64,000 nucleotides of DNA from Elusimicrobiota bacterium (GTDB lineage: Bacteria > Elusimicrobiota > Elusimicrobia > UBA1565 > UBA9628). The position numbers were made by a program, and so were the translations under genes. This document shows positions 1 through 9,109 of the stretch, in pieces. Position 1 is the stretch's first letter; each line of letters opens with the position of its first letter. The notes below the pieces were generated by a model. It ran no database searches. It saw nothing but the letters and a program-made list of their open reading frames with translations, and was not told the DNA's origin. The stretch is taken from the NCBI GenBank assembly GCA_016212795.1, contig JACRDT010000025.1, positions 1 through 64,000 of the forward strand. The letters run 5' to 3'.

Positions 1-52
1 AGCAACACCGCAGCCGGCCGAAGACGGGCCTCCGCGCTTTTGAGAGGAATCG

Positions 53-1858
53 ATGGTCTCGCCCAGTGATTTCCCTGAGAGCGCGGCCGGTCGCTTTCGG
101 GCTGCAACTTCGTCGCTCGTCGCTTGCATACGTCGAGTATGGGCGCTCCTCGCTCCTCGTTTCGCTCCAAAATCGACCGGCCAGAACCGCAGCTATGAGC
201 CGGTCGCAGCACTAGCCGCGCTCGTCCTTCTCGCGCCCCCGGCCTGGACGGCGGTCGTGCGCGCGCCGGCCGTCGTCCCGGTCCTTTCTGGCCTGCCGGC
301 CCTGAGCGCCCCTGCCGCCAACGCCGTGTCCATCGGGGCCAGGGGCGTCGCCCTGCCGACGCTCGGGCTCGCCGCCCCGGCCTTGTCGCCGGCGCCCGGG
401 CTCCCGGCCGCATGGTCGATCCCGGCTCCGCGGGCGCCGCTCCCGGCTCTCGCGCCCGCGATCGCGACGCCGCCCTCCGCCGCCGCGCCGACGCCGATGC
501 TCCGGGCGGCCGTTCCGGCCGGCTCGGCGTTGGAACGGCTGACCGCCCCCGTGCCCATCCAGGCTCCGGCTCCCGCGGACCTGTCCGGCCAGAAGGATTT
601 CGCCGACCGCGCCTTCGAGTTCAAGCTGGGCGTCCAGGCCGCGCCGGCCGCGGTCCCGGCGGACGCGCCCCGGCCCGCCGTCTCCGACGACGGCGGCGGC
701 CCGGGCTATCCGCGGCGGGAGGTCCCCTTCAACGGGGAGGCCTTCCCGTCCGTGGCCCTGCGTCCCAACATCCCCGTCGAGAAGGAGCTCGTCAAGGCCA
801 TCGACGCCTCCCGCCGGAGCATCCTCCTGGCGCTCTACGAGTTCAAGTCCCCGGGGCTCCTCGACGCCTTGCGGCGCGCGCGCGGCCGGGGCGTGGACGT
901 GCGCATCGTGCTGGATTTCCGCAACGTCTTCCCCTCGCCCGCCCCCGCCGGCCGGTACCAGCCCAAGCGCAGCCCCGAGACGGCCGCGCTCCTGAGCGAA
1001 GGCTTCGACGCGACCGTGCTGAGGGGACTGGGCGAGTACGGCATCAACCACAACAAGTTCGCGGTCTTCGACGGCAAGCTCGCCGAGACCGGGTCCTACA
1101 ACTGGTCCCGGTTCTCGGAGAACAACCACTACGAGAACGTGGTCTTCACGGACGAGGCGGACCGCATCGCGGACCTCGAGTCCTACTGGGCCTACCTGCG
1201 CTCCCTGAGCCGGCCCGTGAGCGGGTCGTCCAAGGCCGCGGACTATGCCTGGCCCGACGCCGTGCCCTTGCCGCCGGTCCCCACGGCCAAGCCCAAGGAC
1301 TTCAACGGGACCAGCCTGCCTTCGGTCGTCTTCTCCCCGTCGGGCCTGCTCGAGGACGTCATGGTGGCGGCCATCGGCGCGGCGCGGGAGGCCGTGGACA
1401 TGGCGGCCTTCGCCGTCCGCTCGACGCGCGTCGCGCAGGCCCTGGCCGAGGCCGGCCGCAGAGGCGTGAAGGTGCGCGTCATCTTCGACGAAAGCCAATC
1501 CGGCTTCGAGGCCTTCAAGGACTTCGCCCTATGGCTCGCGGCCCAGCCCGGCATCGAGCTGCGCATCCTCTCGGGGCCCAACCATCCCAGCGACTTCCCG
1601 CCGGCGGAGAAGGCGCACAACAAGCTCCTCCTGCTGGACCACCGCCTGGTCCTGACGGGCTCGCCCAACCAGACCAAGTACGCCTCCCGCGGCAACTTCG
1701 AGAACGCCCATCTGCTCGACGACCCCACGGACGCCGCCGCCTTCACCGCCTACTATGAGCACATGTTCCGCGTGGCGCGGCCGCTCCCCGATCCGGGCGG
1801 CATCCCCGCCCTGCCCACGGACGCCCAGCTCGAGGCCGAAGTCACGGCCTCCCGCTGA
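53..1858 (+). CDS. Exported phospholipase D-superfamily protein (two HKD motifs)
   Basis: Two-copy phospholipase D fold. The catalytic motifs HNKFAVFD (from about residue 333) and HNKLLLLD (from about 522) are each followed by the usual GS-x-N segment, so both half-sites look intact. The family cuts phosphodiester bonds in lipids or nucleic acids, and the sequence does not tell which. A hydrophobic stretch at residues 51-66 followed by a long Ala/Pro-rich stretch (to about residue 175) suggests export and a flexible linker. The ATG at 53 has GAGAGGA a few bases upstream. Residues 11-43 are encoded by a palindromic repeat element (85-182), so the N-terminus looks extended by an insertion. I found no better in-frame ATG downstream. 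The final Ser-Arg stop lies next to the convergent small gene at 1860. Confidence 0.85.
   Translation: MVSPSDFPESAAGRFRAATSSLVACIRRVWALLAPRFAPKSTGQNRSYEPVAALAALVLLAPPAWTAVVRAPAVVPVLSGLPALSAPAANAVSIGARGVALPTLGLAAPALSPAPGLPAAWSIPAPRAPLPALAPAIATPPSAAAPTPMLRAAVPAGSALERLTAPVPIQAPAPADLSGQKDFADRAFEFKLGVQAAPAAVPADAPRPAVSDDGGGPGYPRREVPFNGEAFPSVALRPNIPVEKELVKAIDASRRSILLALYEFKSPGLLDALRRARGRGVDVRIVLDFRNVFPSPAPAGRYQPKRSPETAALLSEGFDATVLRGLGEYGINHNKFAVFDGKLAETGSYNWSRFSENNHYENVVFTDEADRIADLESYWAYLRSLSRPVSGSSKAADYAWPDAVPLPPVPTAKPKDFNGTSLPSVVFSPSGLLEDVMVAAIGAAREAVDMAAFAVRSTRVAQALAEAGRRGVKVRVIFDESQSGFEAFKDFALWLAAQPGIELRILSGPNHPSDFPPAEKAHNKLLLLDHRLVLTGSPNQTKYASRGNFENAHLLDDPTDAAAFTAYYEHMFRVARPLPDPGGIPALPTDAQLEAEVTASR
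85..182. repeat. Palindromic repeat element, family A copy 1 (inside the PLD gene)
   Basis: Ends are a perfect 9-bp inverted repeat: GGCCGGTCG at 85-93 and CGACCGGCC at 174-182. Near the centre is a second palindrome, GCATAC-GTCGA-GTATGG. The order TTTCGG-CTGCAA-TCTCGG-like, GCATAC/GTATG core, CGTTTCGC, terminal inverted repeat resembles the reverse complement of the element at 24962-25130. It is read through in frame by the phospholipase D-like gene. Confidence 0.6.
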
Positions 1859-1859
1859 T

Positions 1860-2039
1860 TCAGAAGAGGAAGTAGCCGAACGGGTTGTCGGCCGCCACCC
1901 GGCCGAACACCTGCAGGAGCGCGGCCAGGACCAGCATGAGTATCAAGGGCCCGAGCCACCATCTCTTGCGCGTCCGCAGGTAGCGCCAGGCTTCCCGGAG
2001 GAACCCGGCGCCGTCAACTCCCGGACCCCCGTCAAGCAT
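1860..2039 (-). CDS. Small membrane protein resembling DUF5989
   Basis: A 59-residue protein. The core FLREAWRYLRTRKRWWLGPL followed by one hydrophobic helix and a short aromatic C-terminus matches my memory of the DUF5989 family. Those proteins often accompany SxtJ and carbamoyltransferase genes in other genomes, but neither is here. The ATG at 2039 is preferred because an upstream start would overlap icmF heavily. The gene follows the icmF stop by 17 bases, so it is probably the last cistron of that transcript. Function is unknown. Confidence 0.6.
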   Translation of the reverse strand: MLDGGPGVDGAGFLREAWRYLRTRKRWWLGPLILMLVLAALLQVFGRVAADNPFGYFLF

Positions 2040-2056
2040 CGCCTTGCCGCCCCCCG

Positions 2057-5000
2057 TCACAAGCTCCGGCGGTACTGCCCCCCGGCCTCGAAGAGGGCGC
2101 CCGTGATCTGCCCGAGCGAGCAGCACCGGGCGGCCTCCATGAGCGCCTCGAAGACGTTGGCGTCGCCCAGCGCCGCCCGGCGCAGGCCGTCGAGCGCGGC
2201 TGGGGCCCGGTCCGCCTGGGCGCGGTGGAGGCCGGCCAGCATTCCGATCTGGTAGCGCATCTCAGCCGTGGAGGCGCGGGTCACGGCCTTGGGCGCGACC
2301 GTGGGCGACCCGCAGGACGAAAGGAAGGTGTTGACCCCCATGATGGGGAGCCGGCCCGTGTGCTTCAAGGTCTCGTAGTGGAGCGACTCGTCCTGGATCT
2401 TGCCCCGCTGGTAGGCCGTCTCCATGGCGCCGAGCACCCCGCCGCGGGAGCTTAAGCGCTCGAACTCCGCGAGCACCGCCTCCTCCACGAGGTCGGTCAG
2501 CTCGGAGAGGATGAAGGAGCCCTGCATGGGGTTCTGGTTCTTCGAGACGCCGAACTCCCGGTTGATGATAAGCTGGATGGCCAGGGCCCGGCGCACGGAT
2601 TCCTCGGTCGGCGTGGTGATGGCCTCGTCGTAGGCGTTGGTGTGCAGGGAGTTGCAGTTGTCGAAGGAGGCGGTCAGGGCCTGCAGGGTGGTGCGGACGT
2701 CGTTGAACTCGATCTCCTGGCTGTGCAGGGACCGGCCCGAGGTCTGGCAGTGGTACTTGAGCCGCTGGGACTGGCCGTTGGCGCCGTAGCGCAGCTTCAT
2801 GGCCTTGGCCCAGATGAGCCGGGCCACGCGGCCGATGACGGAGGCCTCGGGGTCCATGCTGCTCGAGAAGAAGAAGGACAGGTTGGGCGCGAACGCGTCG
2901 ATGTCCATGCCGCGCGACAGGTAGTGCTCCACGTAGGTGAAGCCGTTGGCCAGGGTGAGCGCCAGCTGGGTGATGGGGTTGGCCCCGGCCTCGGCGATGT
3001 GGTAGCCCGAGATGGAGACCGAGTAGAAGTTTCGCACCTTGCGCCGGATGAAGTACTCCTGCACGTCGCCCATGAGCTTGAGCGCGAAGTCGATGGCGTA
3101 GATGCAGGTGTTCTGGGCCTGGTCCTCCTTGAGGATGTCGGCCTGCACCGTGCCCCGGACCCTGCCGATGGTGTCGGCCTTGATGCGCTCGTACTGCTCG
3201 CGGGAGAGGTGTTCCTCTCCCGCGCTGCCGAGAAGGAGAAGCCCCAATCCGTCGTGTCCTTCGGGGAGCCTCCCCTGATAGGCCGGGCACTTGACTCCCT
3301 TCTTCCGGTAGACGGCGGCGATCCTGCGCTTCACGTCTTCCTCAAGGCCTTCGGCCTTGAGGAACTTCTCGCACTGCTGGTCGACGGCCGCGTTCATGAA
3401 GAAGGCGGTCATGACCGGAGCCGGGCCGTTGATGGTCATGGAGACCGAGGTCTTGGGGTCGGCCAGGTTGAACCCGGAATAGAGCTTCTTGGCGTCGTCG
3501 AGGCAGCAGATGGAGACCCCGGAGTTGCCGATCTTGCCGTAGATGTCGGGCCGAAGGCCGGGGTCCGCGCCGTACAGGGTGACGGCGTCGAACGCGGTGG
3601 ACAGCCGCGCCGCCGGCATGCCCCGGGAAAGGTAGTGGAACCTGCGGTTGGTGCGCTCCGGCCCGCCCTCGCCCGCGAACATGCGCGTGGGGTCCTCCCC
3701 CTCGCGCTTGAACGGGAAGACCCCGGCGGCGTAGGGGAACTCGCCGGGCAGGTTCTCCTTGAGCATCCAGTAGAGCAGGTCCCCCCAGTCCTTGTGGGGC
3801 GGCAGGGCGACCTTGGGGATGCGCAGTCCCGAGAGCGATTCCGTGCCGGTCTTGACCCTGACCTCCGCGCCCCTGACCTCGTAGACGAACTCGTCGGCGC
3901 GGTAGGCGGCCGCCTTCTTGTCCCAGCCCTCGAGCCTCTCGAGGTCGGCCGCCTCGAGCTTGGACGTGAGCTCCTTCTCCGCGGCCTTGAGTTCGGCGAG
4001 CGCGGCCTGGCCGCCCTTGCCGCCGGCGGACAGGACCCCCGCCGCCTCCCTGAGCGCCTGGATGCGGCGCGCCACCCCGGCAGCCTCCTCGGCGGCTTTG
4101 TTGTAGCCCCGGACGGCCTGGCCGATCTCGGCGAGGTAGCCGATCCTCTTGGTCGGGATGATGACCGCGTGCTCCTGGGCGCCGGCGCTCGTGGCGGCGG
4201 AAGGCTTGAGGTCCCAGCCGGCCTTGGGCGCAAGGCGCTCGAGCAGGGAGCGGTAGAGGCGGTCCACGCCCGGGTCGCCGTACTGGGAGGCCCTCGCGCC
4301 GAAAACACAACGTTCCGCCGCGCCGACGTCGGCGCGGCGGGAGAAGGCGACCTGCTTGCGCACCGCGCGCAGGGCGTCGTCGGCGCCGCGCTTGTCGGAC
4401 TTGTTGATGGCCACGAGATCGGCGTAGTCGAGCATGCCGATCTTCTCGAGCTGGGTCGGGGCCCCGAACTCGGGCGTCATCACGTAGAGCGAGAGGTCGC
4501 AGTGGTCCACGATCGTGGTGTCGGCTTGGCCGATGCCCGGGGTCTCGAGCACGATCAAATCGAAGCCCGCGGCCTTGAGGATGCCCAGGACGGCGTCGAT
4601 GCAGGCCGGCAGGCCAGCGGCCGGCCCGGCCGCGGCCATGGAGCGCATGTAGACCCTGGGCGAGTCGATGGCGTTCATGCGGATGCGGTCGCCCAGCAGG
4701 GCGCCTCCGGTCTTGCGCTTGGAGGGGTCCGCGGCCACGACCGCCACGGCGCGCTCCGGAAAATCGTGCAGGAAGCGGCGCAGAAGCTCGTCGATGAGCG
4801 AGGACTTGCCCGACCCCCCGGTGCCGGTCACGCCGAGTACCGGCGCGGGCTTGGCCCGCGCCGGAAGCCTCGCATCCGTTCGCCGCGCCTTTTCAAGATC
4901 TCTCTCCGCGTCCGTGATCAGCCTCGCGATGGCCGCGAAGTCCCGCCTCCGCGCCTTGGCGGGGTCGCCCTTGCGCGAGCCCCGCTTGACCGAGGCGCAG

Positions 5001-5446
5001 GCCCGCAGGACGTCGGCGATCATGCCGTCCAAGCCCATGGCCCGGCCGTCGTCCGGGGAGTAGATGCGCGCCACGCCCGCCGCGTGCAGCGCCTTGATCT
5101 CCCTGGGCAGGATCACCCCTCCCCCGCCCCCGAACACCCGGATGTGGCCGCACCCGCGCTCCTCGAGGAGCTCGAGCATGTACTTGAAATACTCCATGTG
5201 CCCGCCCTGGTAGGAGGTGACCGCGATGCCGTGGCTGTCTTCCTGGATGGCGCAGTCCACGACCTCCCGGGCCGAGCGGTTGTGCCCGAGGTGGATGACC
5301 TCGGCCCCGCCCGAGAGCATGACGCGCCGCATCACGTTGATGGAGGCGTCGTGGCCGTCGAAGAGGCTGCCCGCGGTCACCACGCGCACGGGGCTCGCGG
5401 TCCGGGGGACCGCGGCCACGGGCTCGGCCTTCGGAGTCTTTCCCAT
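2057..5446 (-). CDS. icmF: Fused isobutyryl-CoA mutase IcmF (B12 domain, G-protein chaperone, mutase)
   Basis: Adenosylcobalamin-dependent acyl-CoA mutase of the fused IcmF type (1129 aa), which interconverts isobutyryl-CoA and n-butyryl-CoA. Domain order: an N-terminal B12-binding Rossmann domain with DGHDASIN near residues 30-40 (cobalamin-ligand loop), a MeaB-like G domain with P-loop [12 protein letters not shown] near residue 205 and a NKSD motif, a linker, and the TIM-barrel mutase domain from about 540 with [16 protein letters not shown]. This order is diagnostic of IcmF rather than methylmalonyl-CoA mutase. A 26-bp perfect palindrome (4315-4340) lies inside the G-domain region and encodes Arg/Ala-rich residues. 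A TGCTAGAAT box (5463-5471) precedes the ATG by 16 bases, so it has its own promoter. It links valine breakdown to the neighbouring butyryl-CoA genes. Confidence 0.93.
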   Translation of the reverse strand: MGKTPKAEPVAAVPRTASPVRVVTAGSLFDGHDASINVMRRVMLSGGAEVIHLGHNRSAREVVDCAIQEDSHGIAVTSYQGGHMEYFKYMLELLEERGCGHIRVFGGGGGVILPREIKALHAAGVARIYSPDDGRAMGLDGMIADVLRACASVKRGSRKGDPAKARRRDFAAIARLITDAERDLEKARRTDARLPARAKPAPVLGVTGTGGSGKSSLIDELLRRFLHDFPERAVAVVAADPSKRKTGGALLGDRIRMNAIDSPRVYMRSMAAAGPAAGLPACIDAVLGILKAAGFDLIVLETPGIGQADTTIVDHCDLSLYVMTPEFGAPTQLEKIGMLDYADLVAINKSDKRGADDALRAVRKQVAFSRRADVGAAERCVFGARASQYGDPGVDRLYRSLLERLAPKAGWDLKPSAATSAGAQEHAVIIPTKRIGYLAEIGQAVRGYNKAAEEAAGVARRIQALREAAGVLSAGGKGGQAALAELKAAEKELTSKLEAADLERLEGWDKKAAAYRADEFVYEVRGAEVRVKTGTESLSGLRIPKVALPPHKDWGDLLYWMLKENLPGEFPYAAGVFPFKREGEDPTRMFAGEGGPERTNRRFHYLSRGMPAARLSTAFDAVTLYGADPGLRPDIYGKIGNSGVSICCLDDAKKLYSGFNLADPKTSVSMTINGPAPVMTAFFMNAAVDQQCEKFLKAEGLEEDVKRRIAAVYRKKGVKCPAYQGRLPEGHDGLGLLLLGSAGEEHLSREQYERIKADTIGRVRGTVQADILKEDQAQNTCIYAIDFALKLMGDVQEYFIRRKVRNFYSVSISGYHIAEAGANPITQLALTLANGFTYVEHYLSRGMDIDAFAPNLSFFFSSSMDPEASVIGRVARLIWAKAMKLRYGANGQSQRLKYHCQTSGRSLHSQEIEFNDVRTTLQALTASFDNCNSLHTNAYDEAITTPTEESVRRALAIQLIINREFGVSKNQNPMQGSFILSELTDLVEEAVLAEFERLSSRGGVLGAMETAYQRGKIQDESLHYETLKHTGRLPIMGVNTFLSSCGSPTVAPKAVTRASTAEMRYQIGMLAGLHRAQADRAPAALDGLRRAALGDANVFEALMEAARCCSLGQITGALFEAGGQYRRSL
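4315..4340. repeat. 26-bp perfect palindrome inside icmF
   Basis: Self-complementary sequence centred on GACGTC, with arms CCGCCGCGCC and GGCGCGGCGG. It is translated within the G-domain part of IcmF and has no counterpart that I know of in other IcmF proteins, so it may be a small in-frame insertion. Confidence 0.6.
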
Positions 5447-5462
5447 AAGTCGGGTGCCGCCT

Positions 5463-5471
5463 ATTCTAGCA
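5463..5471 (-). promoter_or_regulatory. Extended -10 promoter of icmF
   Basis: Reads TGCTAGAAT on the minus strand, 16 bases before the icmF ATG, which allows a leader of roughly 10 bases. No convincing -35 box. It matches the TGNTANNNT pattern seen before many genes in this window. Confidence 0.5.
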
Positions 5472-5506
5472 TGCTTGGCACGGCCGGTTCCTCGGCGAGC
5501 AGGCCC

Positions 5507-6475
5507 TCACTTCCCCGGCGCGCGGCCCTCGTCGAAGAGCCTCAGGAGCCTGTCCCAGAGCCGCCGGTCGTTGGGGCCGCGGACCCGTTCGATGTCGAGC
5601 GCGGCCTCCAGGTCCCCGGGCGTCCGGTAGACGCGGTCCCGAGGGCTGCGGTTCAGCCGGGTCCAGCGCGCCTTGCCGGCGGGGGGGGCGGCGGCCCGGA
5701 TCATCGCGGCGGCGTGGCCGTGCCAGGACAACAGCACGTGGTCTTCGCGCCCCTGGACGCGCTGGTAGATTCCCTCGAATTTGCCGATGAAGTCGACCGC
5801 GGACCGCTCGCGGAAGAACTCCTCCGGCGTCCGGTACTCCGACGGGACCTTCGCCCTGAGGACCTTCTCCCTCCAGACCCGCCGCAAACCCGGGTCGCGG
5901 AGCTCGATCCTCTCGTCGCGGATGATGTCCCAGGGCGCGTGCGGCCCCTCGTCGTCGAGGAGGAAGAGCACGCGGCGCCGGAACTCCTCGCGCGCCAGGA
6001 CGCCGGCGGCGATCGTGACGCCGTTGGAGTGCGACCAGACGCCGACGGCGGCGGGGTCGACCCCCGGATGCCGGAAGAGCTCGCGGAGCACGACGGCCGC
6101 GTCGTCCTGGTCCTTGGCGCCGTTGTAGTCCAGGACGGGCGAGCCGATCTCCTCCCTGAGCTTCGGCTCGGCGTCGAAGGCGGCCACGACGACCCCGCGG
6201 GCCGCGGCGGCCCCGGCGAGCCTGTGATCCAGGAGCCCGGTTCCCGCGCCCCAGCCGCCGGGAAGCCGCAGGACCGCGGCGAACCGGCGGCCCGGGTACT
6301 TGGCGAACCGCGGCCGCACGAAGCGAGCCCGGAGCCCGTAGCCGTGCGGGCTTCGCAGTTCGACGCTCGCGTCCTCCGTCTCGAAGCCGCCCCGCGCGGA
6401 GAGCGCGGCCTCCCCCGCCGCGCCCGGGCCCCGCGCGAGCGCGAGAAGGGCCGCCGAGAGCATGACGCGCCTCAT
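5507..6475 (-). CDS. Secreted alpha/beta-hydrolase
   Basis: A 322-residue protein with an N-terminal signal peptide (MRRVMLSAALLALARGPGAA). It has an alpha/beta-hydrolase layout: oxyanion-type segment LPGGWGAGTG near 71-80, a nucleophile elbow WSHSNG with Ser near 150, an acidic strand LLDDEGPH, and a late histidine in SWHGHAAAM. The elbow lacks the first Gly of the GxSxG rule (Val-Trp-Ser-His-Ser-Asn-Gly). It resembles prolyl-oligopeptidase or dienelactone-type hydrolases. Substrate cannot be inferred. It follows the preceding minus-strand gene by 16 bases and could be cotranscribed with the acyl-CoA genes. Confidence 0.7.
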   Translation of the reverse strand: MRRVMLSAALLALARGPGAAGEAALSARGGFETEDASVELRSPHGYGLRARFVRPRFAKYPGRRFAAVLRLPGGWGAGTGLLDHRLAGAAAARGVVVAAFDAEPKLREEIGSPVLDYNGAKDQDDAAVVLRELFRHPGVDPAAVGVWSHSNGVTIAAGVLAREEFRRRVLFLLDDEGPHAPWDIIRDERIELRDPGLRRVWREKVLRAKVPSEYRTPEEFFRERSAVDFIGKFEGIYQRVQGREDHVLLSWHGHAAAMIRAAAPPAGKARWTRLNRSPRDRVYRTPGDLEAALDIERVRGPNDRRLWDRLLRLFDEGRAPGK

Positions 6476-6491
6476 CGAGCCGCCGGGAGCG

Positions 6492-7793
6492 TCAAGGCCC
6501 CCGCCTGCGGACGAACGCGCCCGGAGCCTTGTCCTTCGATTCCCGCACCTCCCGCAGGGACCAAAGCGCCCAGGTGCGGCTGAAATGGAGCACGACGCGC
6601 CAGAGCGCCGCCTTGACCGGGTCGCCCGCGTCCCTCTCTGGGTAGGAAAGAGAAGCCGACGCGGCCTTGCGCAGATGCTGCGTCACCAAGCCGGCTTCCA
6701 GCACGCGGAGCCAATCCCCGGAAAGCCTTCCCCCGACGAACCGCCCGAGGAATCCTCGACGCCGCTCCCCCTCCAGGCGCGCGACCAGGCCGGGGACGCC
6801 CAGCATCATCAGATCCGCCCACCGCCTCCGCAGGCCGGGGTTCCCGGCCAGCAGACCGCCCGCCAGTCTCATGACGCGGCCATGGCGCGCCATGAGCGCG
6901 AGGGAGTGGGCCTTGGCGGCCTGCTCCACGGCCTTGAGCGCCGCATCCCAGCGCTCGCCTTTGACCGCGGACTTCAAAGAGGCGTCGAGCTCGAGCTCCG
7001 GGTCGTCCACCCACGCGCTCCAGGGGATCGGGAACGGTATCGTGGCCGAGCCTTCGACCGCGACGCCGGCCACGCAGAATCGGACCTTGATCCCCGCCTC
7101 CTCGCCCGGCCTCAGCAGGACACTCAACCCTCCCTTGCGGATCTCCTTGAGCGGGATGCCCCGCTTGTCCGGTTGGACAGGCTTCCACCGCAACGCGACC
7201 TCGTCGTTGCCGGAGCGCGGCGCGTTCACCTGGATGGGACAGGGCCCGAGCAGCCCCCGGATGTCGCCCGGACGCCAGCAATAAGGGTGCCGCGGGTTGT
7301 CCAAGAGGCCGATGACCAATGGCCAGCGCACCGTGACGATCGTGACCGGCGAGCCCGCCGGCACGCGGGCGCACGGCTCGACCGCGCGGAAGCCCGCCTC
7401 GTCGAGGCGCAAGGCCCTGCGGCCGTCCGCGGACCCGGTCTCGACCGTGATATCCACCTTCGGGAGCGCGGTGTGGAGCAGGGCCAAGGCGAGCCAACGG
7501 GCCGCAGGCTCGGCGGAGGAGCCGCTCAAGAGGACCGAGAAGGGGTCCTTGAGCTCCGCGGCCGTCAACGCTCTGCCGCCGAAGCGGATGGTCAGGGACA
7601 AAGCGCCCCAGGCGAAGTCGATGCGAGAGGCGCCCCTGAGGACCGCGGCGCGCACCCACAGCGCCATCATGTTCCCGCCGGTCTCGGACTGCCGGGAGCG
7701 CAGGAGCTCGAGGGCGCGGTCGGGGTCGATGCGGAACGAGCCCGACCCGACCAGGACCTCGCGGGGTTCGCCCTGGCCCTTGCCGCCTGTCAT
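6492..7793 (-). CDS. Hypothetical 433-aa protein between thiolase and hydrolase genes
   Basis: I do not recognise this protein with confidence. No signal peptide or clear membrane segment is visible. The N-terminal pattern (FRIDPDRALELLRSRQ, then a helix, then GASRIDFAWGALSLTIRF and a short loop) is reminiscent of GHKL/Hsp90-type ATPase-like hypotheticals of environmental bacteria, but I see no G1/G2 glycine boxes. The second half is basic and helix-rich. It sits 22 bases after the thiolase gene and 16 before the hydrolase gene, so it is probably in the same operon. Codon use matches its neighbours. Confidence 0.6.
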   Translation of the reverse strand: MTGGKGQGEPREVLVGSGSFRIDPDRALELLRSRQSETGGNMMALWVRAAVLRGASRIDFAWGALSLTIRFGGRALTAAELKDPFSVLLSGSSAEPAARWLALALLHTALPKVDITVETGSADGRRALRLDEAGFRAVEPCARVPAGSPVTIVTVRWPLVIGLLDNPRHPYCWRPGDIRGLLGPCPIQVNAPRSGNDEVALRWKPVQPDKRGIPLKEIRKGGLSVLLRPGEEAGIKVRFCVAGVAVEGSATIPFPIPWSAWVDDPELELDASLKSAVKGERWDAALKAVEQAAKAHSLALMARHGRVMRLAGGLLAGNPGLRRRWADLMMLGVPGLVARLEGERRRGFLGRFVGGRLSGDWLRVLEAGLVTQHLRKAASASLSYPERDAGDPVKAALWRVVLHFSRTWALWSLREVRESKDKAPGAFVRRRGP

Positions 7794-7815
7794 CGGTCCC
7801 CTGGAGGGGCCTGGC

Positions 7816-9060
7816 TCAGGCTCCCCGGCGGTACACGATGGCGACCACGGTCTTGTCGTCCCCGCCCATGTTGATGGAGAGGCCGTAGGGCCGCTCGGGC
7901 GAGAGCTTGATCTGGGCGGGGCCCGCCTTGCCGGTGAGCTGCTCCCAGATGGTCACGGCCTGGTGCACGCCGGTCGCGCCCGTCGGGTGCCCCCACCCGA
8001 CCAGGCCGCCGGTCGTGTTGAAGGGGACCGAGCCTGTCCGGGATGTCTCGCCGGCCAGCACGAAATCCGGGCCCTCGCCCGCCTTGGCCAGGCCGATGGC
8101 CTCGGTGGCCATGACCCCGGCGATGGTGAAGCAGTCGTGGGTCTCCACCGTGCCGATGTCGGCGGCCTTGATGCCGGCGGACCCGAGGGCGGCCTCGACG
8201 GCGCGGGCCGTGGTCTCGAGCCGGGCGAGGTCCCCCGGCGGCACGGTCAGGTCCGCCTCGACCTGGCCGAAGCCCACGACCTCGACCGAGTCCGGCTTGG
8301 CGATGCCGGCCCGCCTCAAGCCCTCCTCGGACATGATGGCGATGGCCGACGCCCCGTCGGAGACCTTGGAGCAGTCGTAGACGCTGAGGTGCTCCACGAA
8401 GCTCTTGGCGTCGGGCTCGGTCATGCCCGCGGCCTCCAGGTCCTTCTGGGTGTTCTGGTGCTCCTGGGCGGTGGGGCACAGGCGCGCGTTCTCTACGGCG
8501 TTGCGATACCACCGGGCCATGGCGCGGCGGGTCTTGTCCTTGCCGTGCTTGGCGTAGTAGGCGCCGGCCCGGTCGCTGAACTTGCCCGGGAAGAAATGAG
8601 CGTGCCCGGCCTTGCGCTCCTTGCGCCAGCCAGCCGTGGAGAGGATGTCGGCGCCGTAGACGGCCTTGACCGTGTTCTGGACCTCCACGCCCACGGCCAG
8701 CACGACCTCGGCCGTCTCGGCCAGGACCGACTTGATGCCGGCCATGAGCGCCAGGGCCCCGGAGCAGCAGGCCCCCTCGACGCGCGTGCAGGGCTTCCAC
8801 TGGAGCCCCTGGTCGATGGCGGGGATGAGGGCGGCGAGGTTGCCCTGATTGTTGAACCGGGCGGCCATGAAGTTGCCGATGACCCCTTCGTCCACGTTCT
8901 TGGCTCCCCCGATCTTGCCGAGGGTCCCTTTGCCGGCTTCCTTGATATAGTCCTCGAGGCCCGGCCGCGGCTTCTTGGGGTGGAACTCCTTGCGGCCCGA
9001 GCCCATGGACACGGTGTTGAACCCGGCCGTCATGTAGACCTTGCGTCGCAGCTTGTTCAT
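7816..9060 (-). CDS. Thiolase (SCP2-like acetyl-CoA acyltransferase)
   Basis: A 414-residue thiolase-fold enzyme that condenses or cleaves acyl-CoA with CoA, the first carbon-chain step of the butyrate or beta-oxidation route. The nucleophilic cysteine lies in VEGACCSGALAL near residue 97. HDCFTIAG and GGLVGWGHPTGATG are the other active-site loops, and the C-terminus NMGGDDKTVV is of the SCP2/archaeal type rather than the bacterial AtoB type with a second Cys. These thiolases often pair with a DUF35 protein in archaea, but none is present here. GGAAGGAAACC before the ATG is a good ribosome-binding site. It lies 49 bases after the 3-hydroxyacyl-CoA dehydrogenase gene. Confidence 0.88.
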   Translation of the reverse strand: MNKLRRKVYMTAGFNTVSMGSGRKEFHPKKPRPGLEDYIKEAGKGTLGKIGGAKNVDEGVIGNFMAARFNNQGNLAALIPAIDQGLQWKPCTRVEGACCSGALALMAGIKSVLAETAEVVLAVGVEVQNTVKAVYGADILSTAGWRKERKAGHAHFFPGKFSDRAGAYYAKHGKDKTRRAMARWYRNAVENARLCPTAQEHQNTQKDLEAAGMTEPDAKSFVEHLSVYDCSKVSDGASAIAIMSEEGLRRAGIAKPDSVEVVGFGQVEADLTVPPGDLARLETTARAVEAALGSAGIKAADIGTVETHDCFTIAGVMATEAIGLAKAGEGPDFVLAGETSRTGSVPFNTTGGLVGWGHPTGATGVHQAVTIWEQLTGKAGPAQIKLSPERPYGLSINMGGDDKTVVAIVYRRGA

Positions 9061-9109
9061 GGTTTCCTTCCTACGACCTCGGAATCAACCATTCCTTCGC
9101 TATGCTCAG

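Noticed and set aside
53..190. Moving the phospholipase D-like start downstream of the repeat element
   Set aside because: The ATG at 195 is out of frame and no other in-frame start with a ribosome-binding site was found. ATG 53 has a good one.
5447..5506. Cobalamin riboswitch before the B12 enzyme icmF
   Set aside because: The space to the upstream gene is only 60 bases, holds a -10 box close to the ATG, and shows no B12-box.
2642..6583. A 1313-codon open frame on the plus strand opposite icmF and the hydrolase gene
   Set aside because: Its translation is low-complexity (Gly, Val, Arg, Glu, Asp, His-rich) with no domain, while the minus strand encodes a clear IcmF. Very high G+C makes long antisense frames common here.
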